Counted from the stretch's first letter, positions 20,956-33,270 are shown. The stretch: 64,000 nucleotides of DNA from Hydractinia symbiolongicarpus (GCF_029227915.1 NC_079875.1:27712001-27776000); one strand, 5' to 3'. Made by a program: numbers and translations. The notes: a model not told the origin generated them from the sequence alone.

Positions 20956-21155
20956 GAAAAAACAGTATTAAAACATGGTTACAAAATAATGGTTCTTGAG
21001 TGAAGTAATTGTAAGAAGAAAATCTTGCTCCAGGTTGTGACTTCATTATTGCGTACTGAGGCTGTTTTTTATATCCTTAGACACAACGAAGACAGTCCCT
21101 ATTTTTCCAAAGCCATTCTTAATAGAACATTGTGACATGTTGCATGTGACATGAA

Positions 21156-21227
21156 GGCTCAATGGTCTAGTGGCATGATTCTCGCTTTGGGTGCGAGAGG
21201 TCCCGGGTTCAAATCCCGGTTGAGCCC
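21156..21227 (+). tRNA. trnap-ugg: tRNA-Pro(UGG)
   Basis: Consensus copy; the twin at 40870 carries U62. Confidence 0.92.
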
Positions 21228-21643
21228 ATTATTAAAGTGTAACTAATGTTAAAGATAGGGACTGTCTTCTTCGTCTCTATGGATATAATAAAATGCACGG
21301 GACATAGAGGCTCAATGGTCTAGTGGCATGATTCTTGCTTCAGGTTCAAATCCCGGTTGAGCCCATTGTTGGAGTGTAACTAATGTTGTCAGTGCAATTT
21401 CCGCTTGTTTCATTTTTTAGAAAGACACTCGAAATAGCACATCCTTAATGCTATTTACTGCAGAGAACAAACCAAAGTAGACTGAATCGCAAGTCTTCCC
21501 CTGAAGTTAAGAGTACTTCCTTATTGTAGATGTTATCACATGCGCCTAACATCCCTTACGTGCATTTTGGATTCGGTTCAGGCACACATGTAGTAATAAC
21601 TTAACTACTCTGGGTCCCAGTCTTACGCAGTTGTATAGCTACG

Positions 21644-21715
21644 GACTCTGTGGCGCAATGGTAGCGCGTCTGACTCCAGATCAAAAGGTTGCGTGTTCAA
21701 TTCAAGTCAGAGTCA
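21644..21715 (+). tRNA. trnaw-cca: tRNA-Trp(CCA), A42+A63 variant
   Basis: Two stem mismatches; twin at 41358. Confidence 0.62.
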
Positions 21716-21915
21716 GAAGAAACAGTACTAAAACATGCTTACAAAATAATAGTTCTTGAGTGAAGTAATTGTAAGAAGAAAATCTTGCTTCAGGTTGTGA
21801 CTTCATTATTGCGTACTGAGGCTTTTTTTTATATCCTTAGAGACAACGAAGACAGTCCCTATTTTTCCAAATCCATTCTTAATAGAACATTGTGACATGT
21901 TGCATGTGACATGGA

Positions 21916-21987
21916 GGCTCAATGGTCTAGTGGCATGATTCTCGCTTTGGGTGCGAGAGGTCCCGGGTTCAAATCCCGGTTGAGCCC
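21916..21987 (+). tRNA. trnap-ugg: tRNA-Pro(UGG)
   Basis: Consensus copy; twin at 41630. Confidence 0.92.
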
Positions 21988-22403
21988 ATTATTAAAGTGT
22001 AACTAATGTTAAAGATAGGGACTGTCTTCTTCGTCTCTATGGATATAATAAAAGGCACGGGACATAGAGGCTCAATGGTCTAGTGGCATGATTCTTGCTT
22101 TAGGTTCAAATCCCGGTTGAGCCCATTGTTGGAGTGTAACTAATGTTGTCAGTGCAATTTCCGCTTGTTTCATTTTTACAAAAACACTCGAAATAGCTCA
22201 TCCTTAATGCTCTTTACTGCAGAGAACAAACCAAACTCGACTGAATCGCAAGTCTTGCCCTGAAGTTAAGAGTACTTCTTTATTTTAGGTGATTTCACAT
22301 GCGCCTAACATCCCTAACGTGCCTTTTGGATTCGGGTCAGGTACACATGTAGTAATAACTTAAACTACTCTGGGTCCCAGTCTTACGCAGTTGTATAGCT
22401 ACG

Positions 22404-22475
22404 GACTCTGTGGCGCAATGGTAGCGCGTCTGACTCCAGATCAGAAGTTTGCGTGTTCAATTCAAGTCAGAGCCA
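22404..22475 (+). tRNA. trnaw-cca: tRNA-Trp(CCA), triple mutant, probable pseudogene
   Basis: Same three changes as 20124; last Trp gene of block A. Confidence 0.55.
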
Positions 22476-22675
22476 GAAAAAACAGTATTAAAACATGGTT
22501 ACAAAATAATAGTTCTTGAGTTAAGTAATTGTAAGAAGAAAATCTTGCTTCAGGTTGTGACTTCATTATTGCGTACTGAGGCTTTTTTTTATATCCTTAG
22601 AGACAACGAAGACAGTCCCTATTTTTCCAAATCCATTCTTAATAGAACATTGTGACATGTTGCATGTGACATGGA

Positions 22676-22747
22676 GGCTCAATGGTCTAGTGGCATGATT
22701 CTCGCTTTGGGTGCGAGAGGTCCCGGGTTCAAATCCCGGTTGAGCCC
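22676..22747 (+). tRNA. trnap-ugg: tRNA-Pro(UGG)
   Basis: Consensus copy; twin at 42390. Confidence 0.92.
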
Positions 22748-23164
22748 ATTATTAAAGTGTAACTAATGTTAAAGATAGGGACTGTCTTCTTCGTCTCTAT
22801 GGATATAATAAAATGCACGGGACATAGAGGCTCAATGGTCTAGTGGCATGATTCTTGCTTTAGGTTCAAATCCCGGTTGAGCCCATTGTTGGAGTGTAAC
22901 TAATGTTGTCAGTGCAATTTCCGCTTGTTTCATTTTTTAGAAAGACACTCGAAATAGCACATCCTTAATGCTATTTACTGCAGAGAACAAACCAAACTAG
23001 ACTGAATCGCAAGTCTTCCCCTGAAGTTAAGAGTACTTCCTTATTGTAGATGTTATCACATGCGCCTAACATCCCTTACGTGCATTTTGGATTCGGGTCA
23101 GGCACACATGTAGTAATAACTTAAACTACTCTGGGTCCCAGTCTTACGCAGTTGTATAGCTACG

Positions 23165-23236
23165 GACTCTGTGGCGCAATCGTAGCGCGTCTGACTCCAG
23201 ATCAGAAGGTTGCGTGTTCAATTCACGTCAGAGTCA
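23165..23236 (+). tRNA. trnaw-cca: tRNA-Trp(CCA), D-loop CG variant
   Basis: D-loop AATCG instead of AATGG: one of the conserved D-loop G pair is lost and the A box ends TCG. First Trp gene of block B. Confidence 0.7.
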
Positions 23237-23435
23237 GAAAAAACAGTATTAAAACAAGGTTACAAAATAATAGTTCTTGAGTTAAGTAATTGTAAGAAGA
23301 AAATCTTGCTTCAGGTTGTGACTTCATTATTGCGATTGAGGCTTTTTTTTATATCCTTAGAGACAACGAAGACAGTCCCTATTTTTCCAAATCCATTCTT
23401 AATAGAACATTGTGATATGTTGCATATGACATGGA

Positions 23436-23507
23436 GGCTCAATGGTCTAGTGGCATGATTCTCGCTTTGGGTGCGTGAGGTCCCGGGTTCAAATCCCGGT
23501 TGAGCCC
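23436..23507 (+). tRNA. trnap-ugg: tRNA-Pro(UGG), U42 variant
   Basis: U28-U42 mismatch. Confidence 0.8.
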
Positions 23508-23924
23508 ATTATTAAAGTGTAACTAATGTTAAAGATAGGGACTGTCTTCTTCGTCTCTATGGATATAATAAAATGCACGGGACATAGAGGCTCAATGGTC
23601 TAGTGGCATGATTCTTGCTTTAGGTTCAAATCCCAGTGGAGCCCATTGTTGGAGTGTAACTAATGTTGTCAGTGCAATTTCCGCTTGTTTCATTTTTTAG
23701 AAAGACACTCGAAATAGCACATCCTTAATGCTATTTACTGCAGAGAACAAACCAAACTAGACTGAATCGCAAGTCTTGCCCTGAAGTTAAGAGTACTTCC
23801 TTATTGTAGGTGTTATCACATGCGCCTAACATCCCTAACGTGCCTTTTGGATTCGGGTCAGGTACACATGTAGTAATAACTTAAACTACTCTGGGTCCCA
23901 GTCTTACGCAGTTGTATAGCTACA

Positions 23925-23996
23925 GACTCTGTGGCGCAATGGTAGCGCGTCTGACTCCAGATCAGAAGGTTGCGTGTTCAATTCACGTCAGAGTCA
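23925..23996 (+). tRNA. trnaw-cca: tRNA-Trp(CCA)
   Basis: Consensus copy. Confidence 0.92.
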
Positions 23997-24196
23997 GAAA
24001 AAACAGTATTAAAACATGGTTACAAAATAATGGTTCTTGAGTGAAGTAATTGTAAGAAGAAAATCTTGCTCCAGGTTGTGACTTCATTATTGCGTACTGA
24101 GGCTTTTTTTTATATCCTTAGAGACAACGAAGACAGTCCCTATTTTTCCAAAGCCATTCTTAATAGAACATTGTGACATGTTGCATGTGACATGGA

Positions 24197-24268
24197 GGCT
24201 CAATGGTCTAGTGGCATGATTCTCGCTTTGGGTGCGAGAGGTCCCGGGTTCAAATCCCGGTTGAGCCC
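24197..24268 (+). tRNA. trnap-ugg: tRNA-Pro(UGG)
   Basis: Consensus copy. Confidence 0.92.
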
Positions 24269-24685
24269 AATATTAAAGTGTAACTAATGTTAAAGATAGG
24301 GACTGTCTTCTTCGTCTCTATGGATATAATAAAATGCACGGGACATAGAGGCTCAATGGTCTAGTGGCATGATTCTTGCTTTAGGTTCAAATCCCGGTTG
24401 AGCCCATTGTTGGAGTGTAACTAATGTTGTCAGTGCAATTTCCGCTTGTTTCATTTTTTACAAAGACACTCGAAATAGCTCATCCTTAATGCTCTTTACT
24501 GCAGAGAACAAACCAAACTCGTCTGAATCGCAAGTCTTGCCCTGAAGTTAAGAGTACTTCCTTATTTTAGGTGTTATCACATGCGCCTAACATCCCTAAC
24601 GTGCCTTTTGGATTCGGGTCAGGTACACATGTAGTAATAACTTAAACTACTCTGGGTCCCAGTCTTACGCAGTTGTATAGCTACG

Positions 24686-24762
24686 GACTCTGTGGCGCAA
24701 TAACTCTGTAGCGCGTCTGACTCCAGATCAGAAGGTTGCGTGTTCAATTCACGTCAGAGTCA
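24686..24762 (+). tRNA. trnaw-cca: tRNA-Trp(CCA) with D-loop insertion, probable pseudogene
   Basis: 77-nt form as at 4972. Confidence 0.6.
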
Positions 24763-24961
24763 GAAAAAACAGTATTAAAACATGGTTACAAAATAATAGT
24801 TCTTGAGTTAAGTAATTGTAAGAAGAAAATCTTGCTTCAGGTTGTGACTTCATTATTGCGTACTGAGGCTTTTTTTATATCCTTAGAGACAACGAAGACA
24901 GTCCCCATTTTTCCAAAGCCATTCCTAAGAGAACATTGTGACATGTTGCATGTGACATGGA

Positions 24962-25033
24962 GGCTCAATGGTCTAGTGGCATGATTCTCGCTTTGGGTGC
25001 GAGAGGTCCCGGGTTCAAATCCCGGTTGATCCC
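24962..25033 (+). tRNA. trnap-ugg: tRNA-Pro(UGG), acceptor variant
   Basis: C3-U70 mismatch as at 5248. Confidence 0.7.
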
Positions 25034-25450
25034 AATATTAAAGTGTAACTAATGTTAAAGATAGGGACTGTCTTCTTCGTCTCTATGGATATAATAAAAT
25101 GCACGGGACATAGAGGCTCAATGGTCTAGTGGCATGATTCTTGCTTTAGGTTCAAATCCCGGTTGAGCCCATTGTTGGAGTGTAACTAATGTTGTCAGTG
25201 CAATTTCCGCTTGTTTCATTTTTTACAAAGACACTCAAAATAGCTCATCCTTAATGCTCTTTACTGCAGAGAACAAACCAAACTCGTCTGTATCGCAAGT
25301 CTTGCCCTGAAGTTAAGAGTACTTCCTTATTTTAGGTGTTATCACATGCGCCTAACATCCCTAACGTGCCTTTTGGATTCGGGTCAGGTACACATGTAGT
25401 AATAACTTAAACTACTCTGGGTCCCAGTCTTACGCAGTTGTATAGCTACG

Positions 25451-25527
25451 GACTCTGTGGCGCAATAACTCTGTAGCGCGTCTGACTCCAGATCAGAAGG
25501 TTGCGTGTTCAATTCACGTCAGAGTCA
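25451..25527 (+). tRNA. trnaw-cca: tRNA-Trp(CCA) with D-loop insertion, probable pseudogene
   Basis: 77-nt form as at 5737. Confidence 0.6.
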
Positions 25528-25727
25528 GAAAAAACAGTATTAAAACATGGTTACAAAATAATAGTTCTTAAGTTAAGTAATTGTAAGAAGAAAATCTTGC
25601 TTCAGGTTGTGACTTCATTATTGCGTACTGATGCTTTTTTTTATGTCCTTAGAGACAACGAAGACAGTCCCTATTTTTCCAAATCCATTCTTAATAGAAC
25701 ATTGTGACATGTTGCATGTGACATGGA

Positions 25728-25799
25728 GGCTCAATGGTCTAGTGGCATGATTCTCGCTTTGGGTGCGAGAGGTCCCGGGTTCAAATCTCGGTTGAGCCC
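25728..25799 (+). tRNA. trnap-ugg: tRNA-Pro(UGG), U62 variant
   Basis: G52-U62 wobble. Confidence 0.8.
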
Positions 25800-26215
25800 C
25801 TAATTAAAGAGTAACTAATGTTAAAGATAGGGACTGTCTTCTTCGTCTCTATGGATATAATAAAATACAAGGGACATAGAGGCTCAATGGTCTAGTGGCA
25901 TGATTCTTGCTTTAGGTTCAAATCCCGGTTGAGCCCATTGTTGGAGTGTAACTAATGTTGTCAGTGCAATTTCCGCTTGTTTCATTTTTTACAAAGACAC
26001 TCGAAATAGCACATTCTTAATGCTATTTACTGAAGAGAACAAACCAAACTCGACTGAATCGCAAGTCTTGCCCTGAAGTTAAGAGTACTTCCTTATTGTA
26101 GGTGTTATCACATGCGCCTAACATCCCTAACGTGCCTTTTGGATTCGGGTCAGGCACACATGTAGTAATAACTTAACTACTCTGTGTCCCAGTCTTACGC
26201 AGTTGTATAGCCACG

Positions 26216-26287
26216 GACTCTGTGGCGCAATGGTAGCGCGTCTGACTCCAGATCAGAAGGTTGCGTGTTCAATTCACGTCAGAGTCA
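26216..26287 (+). tRNA. trnaw-cca: tRNA-Trp(CCA)
   Basis: Consensus copy. Confidence 0.92.
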
Positions 26288-26486
26288 GAAAAAACAGTAT
26301 TAAAACGTGGTTACAAAATAATGGTTCTTGAGTGAAGTAATTGTAAGAAGAAAATCTTGCTCGAAGTTGTGACTTCATTATTGCGTACTGAGGCTTTTTT
26401 TATATCCTTAGAGACAACGAAGACAGTCCCCATTTTTCCAAAGCCATTCCTAAGAGAACATTGTGACATGTTGCATGTGACATGGA

Positions 26487-26558
26487 GGCTCAATGGTCTA
26501 GTGGCATGATTCTCGCTTTGGGTGCGAGAGGTCCCGGGTTCAAATCCCGGTTGAGCCC
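26487..26558 (+). tRNA. trnap-ugg: tRNA-Pro(UGG)
   Basis: Consensus copy followed by TTT. Confidence 0.92.
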
Positions 26559-26974
26559 TTTATTAAAGAGTAACTAGTGTTAAAGATAGGGACTGTCTTC
26601 TTCGTCTCTATGGATATAATAAAATGCAAGGGACATGGAGGCTCAATGGTCTAGTGGCATGATTCTTGCTTTAGGTTCAAATCCCGGTTGAGCCCATTGT
26701 TGGAGTGTAACTAATGTTGTCAGTGCAATTTCCGCTCGTTTCATTTTTTACAAAGACACTCGAAATAGCACATCCTTAATGCTATTTACTGAAGAGAACA
26801 AACCAAACTCCACTGAATCGCAAGTCTTGCCCTGAAGTTAAGAGTACTTCCTTATTGTAGGTGTTATCACATGCGCCTAACATCCCTAACGTGCCTTTTG
26901 GATTCGGGTCAGGCACACATGTAGTAATAACTTAACTACTCTGGGTCCCAGTCTTATGCAGTTGTATAGCAACG

Positions 26975-27046
26975 GACTCTGTGGCGCAATGGTAGCGCGT
27001 CTGACTCCAGATCAGAAGGTTGCGTGTTCAATTCACGTCAGAGTCA
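26975..27046 (+). tRNA. trnaw-cca: tRNA-Trp(CCA), first of doublet
   Basis: Consensus copy. Confidence 0.92.
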
Positions 27047-27149
27047 GAAAAAACAGTATTAAAACATGGTTACAAAATAATGGTTCTTGAGTGAAGTAGT
27101 TGTAAGAAGAAAATCTTGCTCCACGCTGTGACTGTTGTGAATGGCTACG

Positions 27150-27221
27150 GACTCTGTGGCGCAATGGTAGCGCGTCTGACTCCAGATCAGAAGGTTGCGT
27201 GTTCAATTCACGTCAGAGTCA
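27150..27221 (+). tRNA. trnaw-cca: tRNA-Trp(CCA), second of doublet
   Basis: Consensus copy. Confidence 0.92.
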
Positions 27222-27421
27222 GAAAAAACAGTATTAAAACAAGGTTACAAAATAATAGTTCTTGAGTTAAGTAATTGTAAGAAGAAAATCTTGCTTCAGG
27301 TTGTGACTTCATTATTGCGTACTGAGGCTTCTTTTTATATCCTTAGAGACAACGAAGACAGTCCCTATTTTTCCAAATCCATTCTTAATAGAACATTGTG
27401 ACATGTTGCATGTGACATGGA

Positions 27422-27493
27422 GGCTCAATGGTCTAGTGGCATGATTTTCGCTTTGGGTGCGAGAGGTCCCGGGTTCAAATCCCGGTTGAGCCC
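27422..27493 (+). tRNA. trnap-ugg: tRNA-Pro(UGG), U27 variant
   Basis: U27-G43 wobble. Confidence 0.85.
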
Positions 27494-27910
27494 ATTATTA
27501 AAGTGTAACTAATGTTAAAGATAGGGACTGTCTTCTTCGTCTCTATGGATATAATAAAATGCACGGGACATAGAGGCTCAATGGTCTAGTGGCATGATTC
27601 TTGCTTTAGGTTCAAATCCCGGTTGAGCCCATTGTTGGAGTGTAACTAATGTTGTCAGTGCAATTTCCCCTTGTTTCAATTTTTACAAAGACACTCGAAA
27701 TAGCTCATCCTTAATGCTCTTTACTGCAGAGAACAAACCAAACTCGTCTGAATCGCAAGTCTTGCCCTGAAGTTAAGAGTACTTCCTTATTTTAGGTGTT
27801 ATCACATGCGCCTAACATCCCTAACGTGCCTTTTGGATTCGGGTCAGGTACACATGTAGTAATAACTTAAACTACTCTGGGTCCCAGTCTTACGCAGTTG
27901 TATAGCTACG

Positions 27911-27982
27911 GACTCTGTGGCGCAATGGTAGCGCGTCTGACTCCAGATCAGAAGGTTGCGTGTTCAATTCACGTCAGAGTCA
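27911..27982 (+). tRNA. trnaw-cca: tRNA-Trp(CCA)
   Basis: Consensus copy. Confidence 0.92.
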
Positions 27983-28182
27983 GAAAAAACAGTATTAAAA
28001 CAAGGTTACAAAATAATAGTTCTTGAGTTAAGTAATTGTAAGAAGAAAATCTTGCTTCAGGTTGTGACTTCATTATTGCGTACTGAGGCTTTTTTTTATA
28101 TCCTTAGAGACAACGAAGACAGTCCCTATTTTTCCAAATCCATTCTTAATAGAACATTGTGATATGTTGCATATGACATGGA

Positions 28183-28254
28183 GGCTCAATGGTCTAGTGG
28201 CATGATTCTCGCTTTGGGTGCGAGAGGTCCCGGGTTCAAATCCCGGTTGAGCCC
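28183..28254 (+). tRNA. trnap-ugg: tRNA-Pro(UGG)
   Basis: Consensus copy. Confidence 0.92.
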
Positions 28255-28671
28255 ATTATTAAAGTGTAACTAATGTTAAAGATAGGGACTGTCTTCTTCG
28301 TCTCTATGGATATAATAAAATGCACGGGACATAGAGGCTCAATGGTCTAGTGGCATGATTCTTGCTTTAGGTTCAAATCCCAGTGAAGCCCATTGTTGGA
28401 GTGTAACTAATGTTGTCAGTGCAATTTCCGCTTGTTTCATTTTTTAGAAAGACACTCGAAATAGCACATCCTTAATGCTATTTACTGCAGAGAACAAACC
28501 AAACTAGACTGAATCGCAAGTCTTGCCCTGAAGTTAAGAGTACTTCCTTATTGTAGGTGTTATCACATGCGCCTAACATCCCTAACGTGCCTTTTGGATT
28601 CGGGTCAGGTACAAATGTAGTAATAACTTAAACTACTCTGGGTCCCAGTCTTATGCAGTTGTATAGCTACG

Positions 28672-28743
28672 GACTCTGTGGCGCAATGGTAGCGCGTCTG
28701 ACTCCAGATCAAAAGGTTGCGTGTTCAATTCACGTCAGAGTCA
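28672..28743 (+). tRNA. trnaw-cca: tRNA-Trp(CCA), A42 variant, first of doublet
   Basis: C28-A42 mismatch. Confidence 0.75.
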
Positions 28744-28846
28744 GAAAAAACAGTATTAAAACATGGTTACAAAATAATGGTTCTTGAGTGAAGTAGTTGT
28801 AAGAAGAAAATCTTGCTCCACGCTGTGACTGTTGTGAATGGCTACG

Positions 28847-28918
28847 GACTCTGTGGCGCAATGGTAGCGCGTCTGACTCCAGATCAGAAGGTTGCGTGTT
28901 CAATTCACGTCAGAGTCA
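28847..28918 (+). tRNA. trnaw-cca: tRNA-Trp(CCA), second of doublet
   Basis: Consensus copy. Confidence 0.92.
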
Positions 28919-29118
28919 GAAAAAACAGTATTAAAACAAGGTTACAAAATAATAGTTCTTGAGTTAAGTAATTGTAAGAAGAAAATCTTGCTTCAGGTTG
29001 TGACTTCATTATTGCGTACTGAGGCTTCTTTTTATATCCTTAGAGACAACGAAGACAGTCCCTATTTTTCCAAATCCATTCTTAATAGAACATTGTGACA
29101 TGTTGCATGTGACATGGA

Positions 29119-29190
29119 GGCTCAATGGTCTAGTGGCATGATTCTCGCTTTGGGTGCGAGAGGTCCCGGGTTCAAATCCCGGTTGAGCCC
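29119..29190 (+). tRNA. trnap-ugg: tRNA-Pro(UGG)
   Basis: Consensus copy. Confidence 0.92.
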
Positions 29191-29607
29191 ATTATTAAAG
29201 TGTAACTAATGTTAAAGATAGGGACTGTCTTCTTCGTCTCTATGGATATAATAAAATGCACGGGACATAGAGGCTCAATGGTCTAGTGGCATGATTCTTG
29301 CTTTAGGTTCAAATCCCGGTTGAGCCCATTGTTGGAGTGTAACTAATGTTGTCAGTGCAATTTCCGCTTGTTTCATTTTTTACAAAGACACTCGAAATAG
29401 CTCATCCTTAATGCTCTTTACTGCAGAGAACAAACCAAACTCGTCTGAATCGCAAGTCTTGCCCTGAAGTTAAGAGTACTTCCTTATTTTAGGTGTTATC
29501 ACATGCGCCTAACATCCCTAACGTGCCTTTTGGATTCGGGTCAGGTACACATGTAGTAATAACTTAAACTACTCTGGGTCCCAGTCTTACGCAGTTGTAT
29601 AGCTACG

Positions 29608-29679
29608 GACTCTGTGGCGCAATGGTAGCGCGTCTGACTCCAGATCAGAATGTTGCGTGTTCAATTCACGTCAGAGTCA
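29608..29679 (+). tRNA. trnaw-cca: tRNA-Trp(CCA), variable-loop variant
   Basis: Variable loop ATGTT. Confidence 0.85.
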
Positions 29680-29879
29680 GAAAAAACAGTATTAAAACAA
29701 GGTTACAAAATAATAGTTCTTGAGTTAAGTAATTGTAAGAAGAAAATCTTGCTTCAGGTTGTGACTTCATTATTGCGTACTGAGGCTTTTTTTTATATCC
29801 TTAGAGACAACGAAGACAGTCCCTATTTTTCCAAATCCATTCTTAATAGAACATTGTGATATGTTGCATATGACATGGA

Positions 29880-29951
29880 GGCTCAATGGTCTAGTGGCAT
29901 GATTCTCGCTTTGGGTGCGAGAGGTCCCGGGTTCAAATCCCGGTTGAGCCC
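29880..29951 (+). tRNA. trnap-ugg: tRNA-Pro(UGG)
   Basis: Consensus copy. Confidence 0.92.
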
Positions 29952-30368
29952 ATTATTAAAGTGTAACTAATGTTAAAGATAGGGACTGTCTTCTTCGTCT
30001 CTATGGATATAATAAAATGCACGGGACATAGAGGCTCAATGGTCTAGTGGCATGATTCTTGCTTTAGGTTCAAATCCCAGTGAAGCCCATTGTTGGAGTG
30101 TAACTAATGTTGTCAGTGCAATTTCCGCTTGTTTCATTTTTTAGAAAGACACTCGAAATAGCACATCCTTAATGCTATTTACTGCAGAGAACAAACCAAA
30201 CTAGACTGAATCGCAAGTCTTGCCCTGAAGTTAAGAGTACTTCCTTATTGTAGGTGTTATCACATGCGCCTAACATCCCTAACGTGCCTTTTGGATTCGG
30301 GTCAGGTACACATGTAGTAATAACTTAAACTACTCTGGGTCCCAGTCTTACGCAGTTGTATAGCTACG

Positions 30369-30440
30369 GACTCTGTGGCGCAATGGTAGCGCGTCTGACT
30401 CCAGATCAAAAGGTTGCGTGTTCAATTCACGTCAGAGTCA
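30369..30440 (+). tRNA. trnaw-cca: tRNA-Trp(CCA), A42 variant
   Basis: C28-A42 mismatch. Confidence 0.75.
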
Positions 30441-30639
30441 GACAAAACAGTATTAAAACATGGTTACAAAATAATGGTTCTTGAGTGAAGTAATTGTAAG
30501 AAGAAAATCTTGCTCCAGGTTGTGACTTCATTATTGCGTACTGAGGCTTTTTTTATATCCTTAGAGACAACGAAGACAGTCCCTATTTTTCCAAAGCTAT
30601 TCTTAATAGAATATTGTGACATGTTGCATGTGACATGGA

Positions 30640-30711
30640 GGCTCAATGGTCTAGTGGCATGATTCTCGCTTTGGGTGTGAGAGGTCCCGGGTTCAAATCC
30701 CGGTTGAGCCC
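30640..30711 (+). tRNA. trnap-ugg: tRNA-Pro(UGG), U40 variant
   Basis: G30-U40 wobble. Confidence 0.88.
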
Positions 30712-31126
30712 ATTACTAAAGTGTAACAAATGTTAAAGATAGGGACTGTCTTCTCGTCTCTATGGATATAATAAAATGCACGGGACATAGAGGCTCAATG
30801 GTCTAGTGGCATGATTCTTGCTTTAGGTTCAAATCCCGGTTGAGCCCATTGTTGGAGTGCAACTAATGTTGTCAGTGCAATTTCCGCTTGTTTCATTTTT
30901 TACAAAGACACTCGAAATAGCACATCCTTAATGCTATTTCCTGCAGAAAACAAACCAAACTCGACTGAATCGCAAGTCTTGCCCTGTAGTTAAGAGTACT
31001 TCCTTATTGTAGGTGTTATCACATGCGCCTAACATCCCTAACGTGCATTTTGGATTCGGGTCAGGCACACATGTAGTAATAACTTAACTAATCTGGGTCC
31101 CAGTCTTACGCAGTTGTATAGCTACG

Positions 31127-31198
31127 GACTCTGTGGCGCAATGGTAGCGCGTCTGACTCCAGATCAAAAGGTTGCGTGTTCAATTCACGTCAGAGTCA
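31127..31198 (+). tRNA. trnaw-cca: tRNA-Trp(CCA), A42 variant, first of doublet
   Basis: C28-A42 mismatch. Confidence 0.75.
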
Positions 31199-31301
31199 GA
31201 AAAAACAGTATTAAAACATGGTTACAAAATAATGGTTCTTGAGTGAAGTAGTTGTAAGAAGAAAATCTTGCTCCATGCTGTGACTGTTGTGAATGGCTAC
31301 G

Positions 31302-31373
31302 GACTCTGTGGCGCAATGGTAGCGCGTCTGACTCCAGATCAGAAGGTTGCGTGTTCAATTCACGTCAGAGTCA
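31302..31373 (+). tRNA. trnaw-cca: tRNA-Trp(CCA), second of doublet
   Basis: Consensus copy. Confidence 0.92.
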
Positions 31374-31573
31374 GAAAAAACAGTATTAAAACAAGGTTAC
31401 AAAATAATAGTTCTTGAGTTAAGTAATTGTAAGAAGAAAATCTTGCTTCAGGTTGTGACTTCATTATTGCGTACTGAGGCTTCTTTTTATATCCTTAGAG
31501 ACAACGAAGACAGTCCCTATTTTTCCAAATCCATTCTTAATAGAACATTGTGACATGTTGCATGTGACATGGA

Positions 31574-31645
31574 GGCTCAATGGTCTAGTGGCATGATTCT
31601 CGCTTTGGGTGCGAGAGGTCCCGGGTTCAAATCCCGGTTGAGCCC
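31574..31645 (+). tRNA. trnap-ugg: tRNA-Pro(UGG)
   Basis: Consensus copy. Confidence 0.92.
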
Positions 31646-32062
31646 ATTATTAAAGTGTAACTAATGTTAAAGATAGGGACTGTCTTCTTCGTCTCTATGG
31701 ATATAATAAAATGCACGGGACATAGAGGCTCAATGGTCTAGTGGCATGATTCTTGCTTTAGGTTCAAATCCCGGTTGAGCCCATTGTTGGAGTGTAACTA
31801 ATGTTGTCAGTGCAATTTCCGCTTGTTTCATTTTTTACAAAGACACTCGAAATAGCTCATCCTTAATGCTCTTTACTGCAGAGAACAAACCAAACTCGTC
31901 TGAATCGCAAGTCTTGCCCTGAAGTTAAGAGTACTTCCTTATTTTAGGTGTTATCACATGCGCCTAACATCCCTAACGTGCCTTTTGGATTCGGGTCAGG
32001 TACACATGTAGTAATAACTTAAACTACTCTGGGTCCCAGTCTTACGCAGTTGTATAGCTACG

Positions 32063-32134
32063 GACTCTGTGGCGCAATGGTAGCGCGTCTGACTCCAGAT
32101 CAAAAGGTTGCGTGTTCAATTCACGTCAGAGTCA
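32063..32134 (+). tRNA. trnaw-cca: tRNA-Trp(CCA), A42 variant, first of doublet
   Basis: C28-A42 mismatch. Confidence 0.75.
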
Positions 32135-32237
32135 GAAAAAACAGTATTAAAACATGGTTACAAAATAATGGTTCTTGAGTGAAGTAGTTGTAAGAAGAAA
32201 ATCTTGCTCCACGCTGTGACTGTTGTGAATGGCTACG

Positions 32238-32309
32238 GACTCTGTGGCGCAATGGTAGCGCGTCTGACTCCAGATCAGAAGGTTGCGTGTTCAATTCACG
32301 TCAGAGTCA
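32238..32309 (+). tRNA. trnaw-cca: tRNA-Trp(CCA), second of doublet
   Basis: Consensus copy. Confidence 0.92.
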
Positions 32310-32509
32310 GAAAAAACAGTATTAAAACAAGGTTACAAAATAATAGTTCTTGAGTTAAGTAATTGTAAGAAGAAAATCTTGCTTCAGGTTGTGACTTCAT
32401 TATTGCGTACTGAGGCTTCTTTTTATATCCTTAGAGACAACGAAGACAGTCCCTATTTTTCCAAATCCATTCTTAATAGAACATTGTGACATGTTGCATG
32501 TGACATGGA

Positions 32510-32581
32510 GGCTCAATGGTCTAGTGGCATGATTCTCGCTTTGGGTGCGAGAGGTCCCGGGTTCAAATCCCGGTTGAGCCC
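32510..32581 (+). tRNA. trnap-ugg: tRNA-Pro(UGG)
   Basis: Consensus copy. Confidence 0.92.
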
Positions 32582-32998
32582 ATTATTAAAGTGTAACTAA
32601 TGTTAAAGATAGGGACTGTCTTCTTCGTCTCTATGGATATAATAAAATGCACGGGACATAGAGGCTCAATGGTCTAGTGGCATGATTCTTGCTTTAGGTT
32701 CAAATCCCGGTTGAGCCCATTGTTGGAGTGTAACTAATGTTGTCAGTGCAATTTCCGCTTGTTTCATTTTTTACAAAGACACTCGAAATAGCTCATCCTT
32801 AATGCTCTTTACTGCAGAGAACAAACCAAACTCGTCTGAATCGCAAGTCTTGCCCTGAAGTTAAGAGTACTTCCTTATTTTAGGTGTTATCACATGCGCC
32901 TAACATCCCTAACGTGCCTTTTGGATTCGGGTCAGGTACACATGTAGTAATAACTTAAACTACTCTGGGTCCCAGTCTTACGCAGTTGTATAGCTACG

Positions 32999-33070
32999 GA
33001 CTCTGTGGCGCAATGGTAGCGCGTCTGACTCCAGATCAGAAGGTTGCGTGTTCAATTCACGTCAGAGTCA
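32999..33070 (+). tRNA. trnaw-cca: tRNA-Trp(CCA)
   Basis: Consensus copy. Confidence 0.92.
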
Positions 33071-33270
33071 GAAAAAACAGTATTAAAACAAGGTTACAAA
33101 ATAATAGTTCTTGAGTTAAGTAATTGTAAGAAGAAAATCTTGCTTCAGGTTGTGACTTCGTTATTGCGTACTGAGGCTTTTTTTTATATCCTTAGAGACA
33201 ACGAAGACAGTTCCTATTTTTCCAAATCCATTCTTAATAGAACATTGTGATATGTTGCATATGACATGGA

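Larger units (their letters stand above)
3172..22884 (+). repeat. Block A of a 19.7-kb tandem segmental duplication
   Basis: Every tRNA from 4211 to 22676 has a counterpart exactly 19,714 bp downstream, with the same variant class and the same irregular spacing (D-loop insertions, doublets, 935/936-bp units). Ends are approximate, because they lie inside homologous 760-bp units. The truncated tRNA-Pro at 3116 differs in class from the one at 22829, which sets the left limit. Confidence 0.93.
18604..23163 (+). repeat. Two copies of a 2,280-bp three-unit higher-order repeat (block A)
   Basis: Trp variants recur in the order A42, A42+A63, triple mutant: 18604, 19364, 20124, then 20884, 21644, 22404. 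The period is 2,280 bp, three basic units. The spacer just before the first trimer differs from that before the second, so the limits are approximate. Confidence 0.88.
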